A stretch of 49,350 bases of DNA from Bacteroidales bacterium. GTDB lineage: Bacteria; Bacteroidota; Bacteroidia; Bacteroidales; UBA3824. The stretch is from assembly GCA_017541145.1 (NCBI GenBank), contig JAFXZT010000087.1, forward strand, positions 1-49,350, given 5' to 3'. The position numbers and the translations under genes are program-made. This document shows positions 16,673 through 24,941 of this stretch, piece after piece. Below the pieces are notes generated by a model that searched no databases, was not told the DNA's origin, and worked only from the letters and a program-made list of their open reading frames with translations. Positions within the stretch are counted from its first letter, which is position 1. Each line of letters opens with the position of its first letter.

Positions 16673-17701
16673 ATGAAGAAACGTAATTTAATATTAATGC
16701 TGATTTTCAGCTTGTTAACAACTAATCTATTGGCTCAATATCAGATTAGTAAAGAAAATTACACGGTGAGTGTAAAAAAATTTCCTACATTGTATGTAGA
16801 ACCGGAAAAGCGCACTTATTATGTAAATGTTACTAATTATGTGCAGTCATATTTTAGTGATGATTATTTCACCACCGATATTGATTTACCGGGCTGGGAA
16901 AAAGTAAGTGACGAAAAAGAAGCTTTTTTGGTTCTAAATATCACTGTTCCAAAGGTTTATCATGAGGGTACCGATTTCAGTAACAAAAAAACAGAGAATG
17001 CTCAGAAGGGCGGTGCTGTAAAAATTGAAAGTCATTGGTTCCCGATTGTGAAATATTCTTTTGCAGTGAAATGTCAATTTAAATGTCCGTATGAATCATT
17101 TGAAAAGCGTTTGGTGCCAACCAATGTTTCGCCTATAAAAACATTTGAAGTTTCAGAAAGTTTTCCGATACAGTCTCAAGCACGCAATTATGTAACACAA
17201 AATATTGAATCAATCAAGAAAATTGTTGCAGAGCGTGGTGTTAAGGATATGATGAAAATTATAAACGAAGCTTTGCAAGATAAGTTCTTTGCTACCGAAG
17301 GTACTGACGAATTTCAGTTGGGATATTTGGATCAGGAGTCGTCGCCATTTTACGAGACAATGGTGGAGGCAAAAAAATATATGCCTCAGGAACTCAAGCT
17401 TATACAGCATGATTCTCCAATTTCCAACGCAGTTCCGGGAGTATCGGTTTGGATTGAAAAATTCAAATTTGTAGCCGGAGAGCTCAAGACATCGAATGCC
17501 GCCCAGAAAAAAGCGAAAGAGGAAATGATCAGAAATGTGGCAATTTTGTATTACATGCTTGAAGATTTTGAAAATGCTACATTGTATGCTCAGATTTTGA
17601 GAGATAGCTTTGGAAACAAGGACGGTGACCGTATCTTGAAGTTGATGACTCAATTGCAGTCAGAATTTGTAAAATTTCATAAGAGTTCAAGACATTATTA
17701 A
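16673..17701 (+). CDS. Secreted protein of unknown function with C-terminal helical repeat
   Basis: A 342-residue product from the ATG at 16673, which opens a signal peptide (KRNLILMLIFSLLTTNLLAQ); the longer frame begins upstream of the promoter and is not used. The first 150 residues are beta-rich (KRTYYVNVTNYVQSYF, FAVKCQFKCPYESF). The C-terminal part is helical and looks like one or two TPR-type hairpins (KAKEEMIRNVAILYYMLEDFENATLYAQIL). It is predicted to be periplasmic or on the cell surface. No known family was recognised. Its neighbours, the secreted pair and aspartokinase, give no functional hint. Confidence 0.65.
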   Translation: MKKRNLILMLIFSLLTTNLLAQYQISKENYTVSVKKFPTLYVEPEKRTYYVNVTNYVQSYFSDDYFTTDIDLPGWEKVSDEKEAFLVLNITVPKVYHEGTDFSNKKTENAQKGGAVKIESHWFPIVKYSFAVKCQFKCPYESFEKRLVPTNVSPIKTFEVSESFPIQSQARNYVTQNIESIKKIVAERGVKDMMKIINEALQDKFFATEGTDEFQLGYLDQESSPFYETMVEAKKYMPQELKLIQHDSPISNAVPGVSVWIEKFKFVAGELKTSNAAQKKAKEEMIRNVAILYYMLEDFENATLYAQILRDSFGNKDGDRILKLMTQLQSEFVKFHKSSRHY

Positions 17702-17725
17702 TATAAATAATTTTTTGATTTGCTG

Positions 17726-17756
17726 TTTGTAAAAAAAAATTTTTAATATATATTTG
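17726..17756 (+). promoter_or_regulatory. Promoter of the aspartokinase-threonine synthase unit
   Basis: TTTG (17726-17729), then exactly 19 bases, then TATATTTG (17749-17756). This is an ideal Bacteroidota housekeeping promoter, 35 bases before the aspartokinase start codon. No attenuator-like leader peptide or hairpin fits between the promoter and the gene. Confidence 0.75.
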
Positions 17757-17791
17757 CAGTTGAAAAAATAAAAGATTTTTAAAGAAAAAAT

Positions 17792-19165
17792 ATGAAGGTT
17801 TTAAAATTTGGAGGAACATCGGTTTCCTCAGTGGAAACAGTGCAAAACATCAGTAATATACTGAAGAAAACTAATGAAAAACAAATAATTGTATGTTCTG
17901 CACTAAGCAAAGTTACTAATATGTTGACCGAAGCTGCGGAAAAAGCTGCGAAAGCCGATATTAGTTATAAAGAGATTTGCAATCAGATTGAAAAGCGTCA
18001 TCATGATTTTATTGATCAGTTGATTAACAAAGATCAACAAGGTGATTTAAAATCAATTATACACAACCACATCTCAAGTCTTGAGAAAGTTTTGGAAGCA
18101 ATTTACTTCCTCAACGAGTTGTCAACACGCGCTTATTACATCATCGTAAGTTTTGGCGAAAAGATGTCAAATGCCATTATTTACAGATATTTGTCAATCC
18201 ATAACGGCAATGTTGGTTATTTGGATTCATCACAGATTATTATTACACGTACAGTAAACGGTAAAGAACATGTAAACCGTTCTGTTACATACAAAAATAT
18301 TCAGGACAATTGGAACGATAAGTACGACATCATGGTTGCTCCCGGCTTTATTTCAAAGTCGGAAAACGGCTATGCTACAACATTGGGTCGTGGCGGTAGT
18401 GACTATACAGCAGCACTTTACGCAGCTGCTTTGGATGCTGATTCGCTTGAAATTTGGACTGACGTTAGCGGTATTTATACTGCTGACCCGCGTAAGGTGA
18501 AAAACTCTTATCCGTTGCCAAGAGTAAGTTACAAAGAGGCTTTGGAACTCTCTAACTTCGGAGCAAAAGTTATTTATGCGCCTACTATTCAGCCGGTTTT
18601 GGAAAAGAATATTCCGATGAAGATTCTTAACACATTCCGTCCTGATGACGAAGGTACTTTGGTGACAAACGAAACTGACGAAAGCAAGACAATCAAAGCT
18701 TTCTCTACAATGGACAACATCGCGATGTTGACATTTTCGGGTACAGGTTTGGTTGGTACAACAGGAATTGCAGGTCGTTTGTTCGGTGCGTTGAGCAAAA
18801 ACGGTGTCAACATCATCATTATTTCTCAGGCAAGTTCAGAGATGTCAATTTGCCTTGTAATTGATTCTAAAGATGCTAACAAAGCAGTAGAAGCAATTAA
18901 TCAGGAATTTGATTTTGAAATCCGTAAATGTACTGTAAATAAGACAATTGCAGAAACCGGATACTCAGTACTTGCAATGGTAGGAGAGGGCATGAAGAAT
19001 GCTGCCGGTCTTACCGGTAAAGCATTTACAGCATTGGGCTCAAACGATGTTAACATCCATGTAATTGCTCAAGGCAGTTCAGAACTCAACGTTTCAATTG
19101 TTATCAAGAGCGAAGATGCAGAAAAGGCATTAAACGTATTGCACCAAGCATTCTTTAATGCTTAA
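17792..19165 (+). CDS. Aspartate kinase (monofunctional)
   Basis: A 457-residue cytosolic enzyme phosphorylating L-aspartate, the first step toward lysine, methionine and threonine. It has the N-terminal KFGGTSVSS, catalytic-domain motifs FGEKMSNAI and TLGRGGSDYTAAL, WTDVSGIYTADPR near residue 230, and two ACT regulatory domains with the repeated pattern ...VNIIIISQASSE and ...VNIHVIAQGSSE. It ends at ALNVLHQAFFNA. In many Bacteroidota the protein continues here into homoserine dehydrogenase (bifunctional ThrA); that domain is absent. It is followed by threonine synthase after 33 bases. Confidence 0.92.
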   Translation: MKVLKFGGTSVSSVETVQNISNILKKTNEKQIIVCSALSKVTNMLTEAAEKAAKADISYKEICNQIEKRHHDFIDQLINKDQQGDLKSIIHNHISSLEKVLEAIYFLNELSTRAYYIIVSFGEKMSNAIIYRYLSIHNGNVGYLDSSQIIITRTVNGKEHVNRSVTYKNIQDNWNDKYDIMVAPGFISKSENGYATTLGRGGSDYTAALYAAALDADSLEIWTDVSGIYTADPRKVKNSYPLPRVSYKEALELSNFGAKVIYAPTIQPVLEKNIPMKILNTFRPDDEGTLVTNETDESKTIKAFSTMDNIAMLTFSGTGLVGTTGIAGRLFGALSKNGVNIIIISQASSEMSICLVIDSKDANKAVEAINQEFDFEIRKCTVNKTIAETGYSVLAMVGEGMKNAAGLTGKAFTALGSNDVNIHVIAQGSSELNVSIVIKSEDAEKALNVLHQAFFNA

Positions 19166-19198
19166 TTGAATATAAAATTACAGAAAATCAGTTGAAAT

Positions 19199-20497
19199 AT
19201 GCAATATATTAGTACAAGGGATAAAAATCTCAAAGTAACATTTGAAGAAGCCGTAAAACGTGGTCTTGCTCCAAATAAGGGTTTGTTTATTCCTGAGAAT
19301 TATATAACTTTGTCTGATGAATTTTGGGCAAATCTTTTCGACATGACATTGCCGGAAATCGGTTATCATGTTGGAAAACAATATGTTGGAGATGAAATTC
19401 CTGACGAGGATTTCAAGAAACTTTGTAACGAAGTTTTGAATTTTGATATTCCGTTGGTAAGAGTAAAAGACAGAATTTACAGTCTTGAACTTTTTCATGG
19501 TCCGACATGTGCTTTCAAAGATGTTGGAGCCAGATTTATGGCAAGATGTCTCGGATATTTTTCTACCAAGAAGAATGAAAAAACAGTAATTCTCGTTGCT
19601 ACATCGGGTGATACCGGTAGCGCCGTTGCAAACGGATTTTTGAATGTACCGGGAGTTGACGTTATCATTCTTTATCCAAGCGGAAAGGTAAGCGAAATTC
19701 AAGAAAAACAGCTTACTACAAACGGTAATAATATCACGGCTCTTGAGGTAAACGGCGTATTCGATGATTGTCAGGCACTTGTAAAAAATGCGTTTGCTAA
19801 TTTTGATACAAAAGGCAAATTCAAACTTACATCTGCAAATTCAATCAATATCGCGAGATTGATTCCGCAATCGTTCTATTATTATTATGCGGTTGCACAG
19901 TTGAAGAGTTACGATTCAGTAATTTGTGTACCGAGTGGTAATTTCGGAAACATCACCGGCGGTATTTTAGCTTTGAAATCAGGTTTGCCTGTAAAACATT
20001 TTGTAGCAGCTACCAACGCCAATGATACAATACCTCAGTATTTGCAAAAAGGCGTTTACACAGCGAAACCGTCAGTACAAACGATTTCAAATGCGATGGA
20101 CGTTGGTGACCCGAGCAATTTTGAAAGACTTAATGTAATTTTTGAAAACGATTACAAAAAGTTTGGAGAAACTATTTCTTCTTACAGTTTTACTGACGAC
20201 GAAACACGCAAGAAGATGAAGGAAATATATCAAAAATTCGGATATACACTTGATCCTCACGGCGCAGTTGGTATGTTGGGTATTGAAAAATATCTCGATG
20301 GCAACGATACAACACCGGGTATTTTCCTTGAAACAGCGCATCCTTCTAAATTCTTGGATGTTGTGGAAAGTGCAACAGAAGTTACACCAAACATCCCGCA
20401 GAGTTTGAAAGATTGCTTAAACAAGAAGAAGGAATCAATCAAGATTGAAAATGATTACAAGCAACTCGAAGCAATACTTACAGAGCGTTACTTGTAA
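19199..20497 (+). CDS. thrC: Threonine synthase
   Basis: A 432-residue PLP enzyme converting O-phosphohomoserine to threonine. PLP-binding Lys107 lies in HGPTCAFKDVGARFMAR, with the phosphate-binding SGDTGSAVA loop at about 135 and the serine-rich VPSGNFGNITGG near 240. The N-terminus YISTRDKN is typical of the class I enzyme. It is in an operon with aspartokinase. The intervening steps (homoserine dehydrogenase, homoserine kinase) are not encoded between or beside them. No clear terminator follows; an inverted repeat begins at 20509. Confidence 0.95.
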   Translation: MQYISTRDKNLKVTFEEAVKRGLAPNKGLFIPENYITLSDEFWANLFDMTLPEIGYHVGKQYVGDEIPDEDFKKLCNEVLNFDIPLVRVKDRIYSLELFHGPTCAFKDVGARFMARCLGYFSTKKNEKTVILVATSGDTGSAVANGFLNVPGVDVIILYPSGKVSEIQEKQLTTNGNNITALEVNGVFDDCQALVKNAFANFDTKGKFKLTSANSINIARLIPQSFYYYYAVAQLKSYDSVICVPSGNFGNITGGILALKSGLPVKHFVAATNANDTIPQYLQKGVYTAKPSVQTISNAMDVGDPSNFERLNVIFENDYKKFGETISSYSFTDDETRKKMKEIYQKFGYTLDPHGAVGMLGIEKYLDGNDTTPGIFLETAHPSKFLDVVESATEVTPNIPQSLKDCLNKKKESIKIENDYKQLEAILTERYL

Positions 20498-20508
20498 TTA
20501 AAAAATTT

Positions 20509-20615
20509 TCCTTTTAAACGTTTGAATTATAAATTTTTAGTAGCGAATATGAATTTTTTATAAAAAAATATTTGGTTATTTGCAAACAAAATTTGTTTTA
20601 AAACGTTTAAAAGGA
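20509..20615. repeat. 15-bp inverted repeat between thrC and the tandem SiaB gene
   Basis: Arms TCCTTTTAAACGTTT (20509-20523) and AAACGTTTAAAAGGA (20601-20615) are perfect reverse complements with a 77-base AT-rich spacer. A second imperfect hairpin, AACACATT with AATGTGTT, follows at about 20633-20660. Neither has a terminal T-run. The 207-base gap 20498-20704 holds no gene. Two operator copies or a large looped structure are possible. Confidence 0.6.
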
Positions 20616-20704
20616 TTATTAAAACACATTCAGTCAAAACCTTGAACAATGTGTTTTACAAATAAGTCATAATTTTTTTTATTAACTAATTATAAGACAC
20701 CGAA

Positions 20705-21847
20705 ATGTCTGAAAACAGCGTAATGCTAAATAGACATATTGCATTTGAACTTTATAGGCAAGCTCCTGCCGACGGCTTGGAGTATACTTATAGGGGTAAT
20801 GTGAATTCTGACGTAGTTGAGAATATCCTCTCGCTCGCTGAAACTAATTTCGGCGACATGAAGGAGCAACTATTAGTTAGAAAAAGAGTGTATTTTATAA
20901 TGGTTGAAAGTCTACAAAACATCACAAGACATCAAGAAAATTATGTAGAAAGGGATGTAGATTCGCATGGTTTGTTCGTTATAAGGCGAGGAAAATTCGG
21001 TTATTATATCACATGTGCAAACCTTGTAAAAACCGAACATTGTGAAAATCTGAAGAATAAAATTGATTTCATAAATTCCAAAAACAGCGAGGAACTTAAA
21101 AATTATTCACGTTCTGTGCTTAGCAACGGTCAATATTCCAACAAAGGAGGTGCCGGTCTTGGTCTTATTGAAATCTCCAGAAAAGCCGGCAGCAAAATCA
21201 AATATAAATTTGTTCCCGAAAAAAACGGTTATTCCAGATTTTATCAGCATATTGACATCCTTTTCAATAAAAAAGAAATAGACAATCCCGATGCAATTGA
21301 CGAAATTAGTCAGTTTTCTTTAGATAAGCTCATCAAACTGCACGAAGGTTTACAGAAATATCATATCGTGCTCAATTATAGCGGAATCCTCAATCAAGTA
21401 AATCTTATTAATTTGATGAATATTCTCAGTCGTCAAATTAATGTTTCTAAAGCTTTGAAAACAAAGGTTTATTGTATAATGATTGAGTTGTTGCAAAATA
21501 TCTTAGGACATGCTGACCGTATAAATGGTGAGGAAGAAACAAATTGTTACGGAATGTTTTTTATTCGTCAAGATCGTGATCATTTGATACTTTCGGCTGC
21601 AAATCATATTTTGAACTCCAAAGTAGGTCAAATGAAGGATTTGATTGAAGGACTCAATAGTATTGACAAAGATGAACGAGGTAAGTTGTCGCATGATCCT
21701 AAGCTCAAAGCGTCAGGATTGATTAAAATTATGAACAAAAGCCGTCATCAGGTGGAATATAATTTCAGCAAAATAGATAATAACTACTCTTTGTTCTCTG
21801 TAAGTATATTTTTGGATAAAGAATCTAATGCAGATATCGTATTGTAA
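20705..21847 (+). CDS. Tandem SiaB-like protein (double GHKL-type kinase module)
   Basis: A 380-residue cytoplasmic protein made of two SiaB/DUF6272-like modules. Module 1 (about 15-187) has the ATP-binding N-box MVESLQNITRH (Glu68, Asn72, His76) and an intact glycine-rich G-box, GGAGLGLIE (148-156). Module 2 (about 205-372) repeats the order with MIELLQNILGH (Glu261, Asn265, His269), but its G-box is reduced to KASGLIKIM (about 336-344), losing the first glycines. One active and one degenerate or regulatory half is plausible. SiaB proteins phosphorylate SiaC partners; three SiaC-like and two single-module SiaB-like genes lie at 36613-39133. It stands alone, 208 bases after thrC. Confidence 0.75.
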   Translation: MSENSVMLNRHIAFELYRQAPADGLEYTYRGNVNSDVVENILSLAETNFGDMKEQLLVRKRVYFIMVESLQNITRHQENYVERDVDSHGLFVIRRGKFGYYITCANLVKTEHCENLKNKIDFINSKNSEELKNYSRSVLSNGQYSNKGGAGLGLIEISRKAGSKIKYKFVPEKNGYSRFYQHIDILFNKKEIDNPDAIDEISQFSLDKLIKLHEGLQKYHIVLNYSGILNQVNLINLMNILSRQINVSKALKTKVYCIMIELLQNILGHADRINGEEETNCYGMFFIRQDRDHLILSAANHILNSKVGQMKDLIEGLNSIDKDERGKLSHDPKLKASGLIKIMNKSRHQVEYNFSKIDNNYSLFSVSIFLDKESNADIVL

Positions 21848-21900
21848 AACAATATCTTGTAATTATTCCTAAAAAAAATACAAAAAAAACTTCAAAAAAT

Positions 21901-21931
21901 TTTGGAGATTCAAAAATAGTCTCTATCTTTG
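21901..21931 (+). promoter_or_regulatory. Promoter of the tRNA-Arg pair
   Basis: TTTG (21901-21904), 19 bases, TATCTTTG (21924-21931): a perfect Bacteroidota promoter, 26 bases upstream of the first tRNA. Confidence 0.75.
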
Positions 21932-21957
21932 CAACCGAATTAAGAAAACAACATTTA

Positions 21958-22031
21958 GGCCCCTTAGCTCAACTGAATAGAGTATTTGACTACGGATCAA
22001 AAGGTTGTAGGTTTGAATCCTACAGGGGTCA
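21958..22031 (+). tRNA. tRNA-Arg (anticodon ACG), copy 1
   Basis: A 74-base cloverleaf: acceptor stem GGCCCCT/AGGGGTC, D stem GCTC/GAGT, anticodon stem TTTGA/TCAAA with loop CTACGGA giving anticodon ACG (reads CGU and, if deaminated, other CGN Arg codons), and T stem GTAGG/CCTAC with a TTTGAAT loop. CCA is not encoded. Confidence 0.93.
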
Positions 22032-22067
22032 CGAAAGATTTAGCTTTTTTTTATATTTTTTGTTTTA

Positions 22068-22141
22068 GGCCCCTTAGCTCAACTGAATAGAGTATTTGAC
22101 TACGGATCAAAAGGTTGTAGGTTTGAATCCTACAGGGGTCA
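22068..22141 (+). tRNA. tRNA-Arg (anticodon ACG), copy 2
   Basis: Identical over all 74 bases to the copy at 21958, beginning 110 bases further on. The pair probably forms one transcript from the promoter at 21901. Confidence 0.93.
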
Positions 22142-22152
22142 CAAACAATTTG

Positions 22153-22190
22153 AGGTTTTGGAAACTTGGTTTTCAAAACCTTTTTTTATG
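22153..22190 (+). terminator. Terminator after the tRNA-Arg pair
   Basis: AGGTTTTG pairs with CAAAACCT around a 16-base loop containing a second short pairing (GAAA/TTTC) and is followed by TTTTTT. It lies 12 bases after the second tRNA. Confidence 0.75.
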
Positions 22191-22222
22191 TCATTTTAGG
22201 AAATTTTATGATTGGATGTATA

Positions 22223-22251
22223 TTGTTTGTGATTATTTTTTCCTAATTTTG
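22223..22251 (+). promoter_or_regulatory. Promoter of the MCE protein gene
   Basis: TTG (22223-22225), 18 bases, TAATTTTG (22244-22251), followed by the start codon at 22275. Confidence 0.6.
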
Positions 22252-22274
22252 CACATATCAAAAGTTTTTTCAAC

Positions 22275-23261
22275 ATGGAAAAGAGGAGCATTATAAAAAT
22301 TGGTGTCTTGACTGTCATGGCACTTTTAATCTTGGTTTGGGGATTGAGTTTCCTGAAAGGCGAAAACTTATTCAAAACTGAAAATGAATATGTTGCCATT
22401 TACGATAAACTTGACGGTCTGCAAGAAAGCAATGCTGTAATGCTTAGCGGTTATCAAATCGGAAGCGTTAAGTCTATTGGTTTTGAGGAGCACGACAATG
22501 AATTGAAAATTGTTGTCAGACTAAAAATCAACAACGATTTCAAAATTCCGGTTGGTACAATTGTAAAAATTGTGAGTGTTGATATTATGGGTACTAAAGG
22601 TATCGAAGTTATTCGTCCTAAAAAAGTAACTGTTTATCATTCAAACGGTGACACTCTAAAATCGGCTGTGGACAGCGGAATTTTTGACCAAATGCTTGAA
22701 TTGGTGTTGCCTATGAAAGACGATTTAGTGGGATTTCTTACTACTTCTGATTCGGTTATGCACGCCCTCAATCTTATTTTGAACGATCAAAACCGTCATA
22801 ATCTTACAAATTCGCTCGCCAATTTGGAGGTTGTTTCTGAACATCTTAGTGAAAATGTTCATCTTATTGACAGTATGATTAATAATTTTAATAAACTTAG
22901 TCGTACATTGGGTAAAAATTCTGCAAATATTGATCATGCAATTAATAATTTTGCCTCTGTTAGCGACACTCTCGCGGCTCTTGAATTGCAGAAAACAATG
23001 GCAGATGCAAGCGAGGCTTTGCAAGGTATCAATCGTCTTATGAATACAATTAATTCAAATAACGGTACAGCTCAAAAGATTCTTACAAACGATACGCTCT
23101 ATAATAATCTTGAGCAAATGAGTACAAGAATTAATAATATTTTGACTGAATTTGAAAAACATCCGAAAAAATATATCAATCTTTCGATATTTGGCGGCAA
23201 AGACAAGAGTTATAAGTATGAGTACAAGGCTCAGAAAGAACGTGAAGCCCAACAAAAATAA
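22275..23261 (+). CDS. MCE (MlaD) family protein
   Basis: A 328-residue inner-membrane-anchored periplasmic protein of the MlaD family, the substrate-binding part of lipid transport systems between the inner and outer membranes. One N-terminal membrane helix (IIKIGVLTVMALLILVWGLSFL) is followed by an MCE domain (about 38-118: YVAIYDKLDGLQESNAVMLSG, GYQIGSVKSIGF, VDIMGTKGIEVI), and then a helical tail that would form the hexameric tube. The permease and ATPase (MlaE/F) are not adjacent. A lipoprotein or transport role in outer-membrane asymmetry is known for the family. Confidence 0.88.
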   Translation: MEKRSIIKIGVLTVMALLILVWGLSFLKGENLFKTENEYVAIYDKLDGLQESNAVMLSGYQIGSVKSIGFEEHDNELKIVVRLKINNDFKIPVGTIVKIVSVDIMGTKGIEVIRPKKVTVYHSNGDTLKSAVDSGIFDQMLELVLPMKDDLVGFLTTSDSVMHALNLILNDQNRHNLTNSLANLEVVSEHLSENVHLIDSMINNFNKLSRTLGKNSANIDHAINNFASVSDTLAALELQKTMADASEALQGINRLMNTINSNNGTAQKILTNDTLYNNLEQMSTRINNILTEFEKHPKKYINLSIFGGKDKSYKYEYKAQKEREAQQK

Positions 23262-23281
23262 TCAGATATCAACATAAAAAA

Positions 23282-23310
23282 AGTGCCGTTTAAAAATTCT
23301 AAACGGCACT
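23282..23310. other. Stem-loop with A-tract on the wrong side for the upstream gene
   Basis: AGTGCCGTTTA and TAAACGGCACT form a perfect 11-bp stem with a 7-base loop. Seven A residues precede it, so the U-tract would be on the minus-strand transcript, but no minus-strand gene reads toward it. It follows the MCE gene by 20 bases and probably stabilises or terminates that transcript despite the weak tail. Confidence 0.6.
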
Positions 23311-23429
23311 AAAATTAACCAACCTAACCTAACTATTTAACTTTTTCACTTTAACTTTCTTCAATTCTTGTGCCGAAATTATCTTTTGATTGTTAAATTA
23401 TTAAATATGGTACAAAAAAATCTACACAA

Positions 23430-23963
23430 ATGAAAATATTGCTTCATGCTTGTTGTGCGCCGTGTTCTGCTCCGATTTTGGAACATCTTATGCAAAATGG
23501 TGTTACTCCGGCGGTTTACTATTACAATCCGAATATTTACCCGTTGAAAGAGTACGAAATTCGACGTAATGAAATCAAAAAATATACTGAAAAATTGGGG
23601 ATTCAAATGATTGAAGGTGAATACAATCATGAATCTTGGTTGGAAAATATAAAAGGTTTGGAAAACGAACCGGAGCGTGGCAATCGCTGCTTAAATTGTT
23701 TTAAAATGCGTCTTGCTTCTACAGCCAAAGTTGCTGAAAAAGAGGGTTTTGATACAATTGCAAGTTCGTTGTCGTCATCGCGTTGGAAAAATCTTGAACA
23801 AATCGATGCTGCCGGAAATTACGCGCAATCTTTGGTTAACGGTGTTTCGTATTTGGCAAAAAATTGGCGTAAAGGCGGACTTCAACAACGCAGAAACGAG
23901 CTTTTGAAAGAAAATTGTTTTTACAATCAATTGTATTGCGGTTGTGAGTTTTCGATGCGTTAG
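23430..23963 (+). CDS. queH: Epoxyqueuosine reductase QueH
   Basis: A 177-residue cytosolic Fe-S enzyme performing the last step of queuosine tRNA modification, reduction of epoxyqueuosine, as the non-homologous alternative to QueG. The conserved cysteines are all visible: HACCAPC (Cys8, Cys9, Cys12), RCLNCF (Cys87, Cys90) and YCGC (Cys170, Cys172). The NPNIYP and RWKN segments are typical of DUF208. Length is slightly short but complete. The next gene begins just after its stop. Confidence 0.92.
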   Translation: MKILLHACCAPCSAPILEHLMQNGVTPAVYYYNPNIYPLKEYEIRRNEIKKYTEKLGIQMIEGEYNHESWLENIKGLENEPERGNRCLNCFKMRLASTAKVAEKEGFDTIASSLSSSRWKNLEQIDAAGNYAQSLVNGVSYLAKNWRKGGLQQRRNELLKENCFYNQLYCGCEFSMR

Positions 23964-24003
23964 TTTTCTGAATTTCTGTAATCATAATTTGTTTGTAAAA
24001 AAA

Positions 24004-24786
24004 ATGAAAAAACTGATAATTATATTGTTAACATCTTTTCTTTTTTGGTCGTGCAATGACAATCAAAGTTTTGTTGTAGATGGCGTAACATTTAACATGA
24101 TTTATGTAAAAGGCGGTACATTTCAAATGGGTGCAACTTCCGAGCAATTGTCTGATGCTGAGGACGATGAAAAGCCCGTTCATTCTGTTACTGTAAGTGA
24201 TTTTTATATCGGCGAAACCGAAGTAACGCAAGGATTGTGGAACGCTGTTATGGGTGAAAATCCGAGCTGTTTCCAAAAAGGCGATGATTATCCGGTTGAA
24301 TTTGTTTCGTGGGATATGTGTCAGGATTTTATTGAAAAGTTGAATCAAAAAACCGGAAAAACATTTTGTTTACCAACTGAGGCTGAATGGGAATTTGCGG
24401 CAAGAGGCGGCAACAAGAGTTTGGGTTTTAAGTATAGCGGCAGCAACGATTTGAGTGAAGTGGCGTGGTACGGTTTTTATGATGATAACGATAACAATCG
24501 CACAATCACGGAGTTTACCTCAATGCCGGTTAAACAAAAAAAGGCAAATGAACTTGGACTTTACGACATGAGCGGTAATGTTTACGAGTGGTGTCAGGAT
24601 TGGTACGATTCTTACAGTGATAGTCCGCAAACTGATCCTCAAGGCGCAGATGCGGGTTGTTTCTGTGTGTTGCGAGGTGGTACTTGGTGTTATGACAAGC
24701 AAACCTGCCGAGTTTCAAAACGTAGTCTTGAATTTCCGAATTACAAGCAAGAAGATTACGGACTCCGTCTTGTGTTAATTCCGTAA
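24004..24786 (+). CDS. SUMF1/formylglycine-generating-enzyme-domain lipoprotein
   Basis: A 260-residue lipoprotein from the ATG at 24004, with the signal peptide IIILLTSFLFWSC. The frame is open back to 23944 but that overlaps queH. The body is an FGE-sulfatase fold: FNMIYVKGGTFQMGAT, SDFYIGETEVTQGLWNAVMG, PVEFVSWD, CLPTEAEWEFAARGG, LYDMSGNVYEWCQDWY, VLRGGTWC and the terminal YGLRLVL. Two cysteines, in GGTWCYDKQTCR, lie near the positions of the FGE active-site pair but with different spacing. Most secreted members in Bacteroidales have no proven oxidase activity, so a binding or structural role is as likely. Confidence 0.85.
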   Translation: MKKLIIILLTSFLFWSCNDNQSFVVDGVTFNMIYVKGGTFQMGATSEQLSDAEDDEKPVHSVTVSDFYIGETEVTQGLWNAVMGENPSCFQKGDDYPVEFVSWDMCQDFIEKLNQKTGKTFCLPTEAEWEFAARGGNKSLGFKYSGSNDLSEVAWYGFYDDNDNNRTITEFTSMPVKQKKANELGLYDMSGNVYEWCQDWYDSYSDSPQTDPQGADAGCFCVLRGGTWCYDKQTCRVSKRSLEFPNYKQEDYGLRLVLIP

Positions 24787-24817
24787 ATTTGGGAATTTAA
24801 GTTTATTTTTTTTTAAG

Positions 24818-24911
24818 CACGGAAAGCACAGAAAACACTGGAATTTTAAAAAAAAGTTATTGAAAAAAATGCTTTTTTGATAATTTTACCGTGTATTCTG
24901 TGTTTTCCGTG
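24818..24911. repeat. Imperfect 24-bp inverted repeat (CACGGAAA type)
   Basis: Arms at 24818-24841 and 24888-24911 match at 20 of 24 positions as inverted copies of CACGGAAA-CACAGAA-ACAC. The spacer is A/T-rich. They lie between the convergent SUMF1-domain and aldo/keto reductase genes. Similar CACGGAAAACAC sequences are a common intergenic repeat type in several bacterial phyla. It could also act as a loose bidirectional terminator. Confidence 0.6.
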
Positions 24912-24941
24912 GTTAGGAAAGATGTTGAAAAAAATATTGTT

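Noticed and set aside
21958..22141. tRNA-associated integration site
   Set aside because: No integrase or partial tRNA copy is found beyond the two complete genes, and both sides carry ordinary genes.
24004..24786. Genuine formylglycine-generating enzyme with a sulfatase partner
   Set aside because: Cysteine spacing differs from the known active site, no sulfatase is adjacent, and many secreted SUMF1-domain proteins lack this activity.
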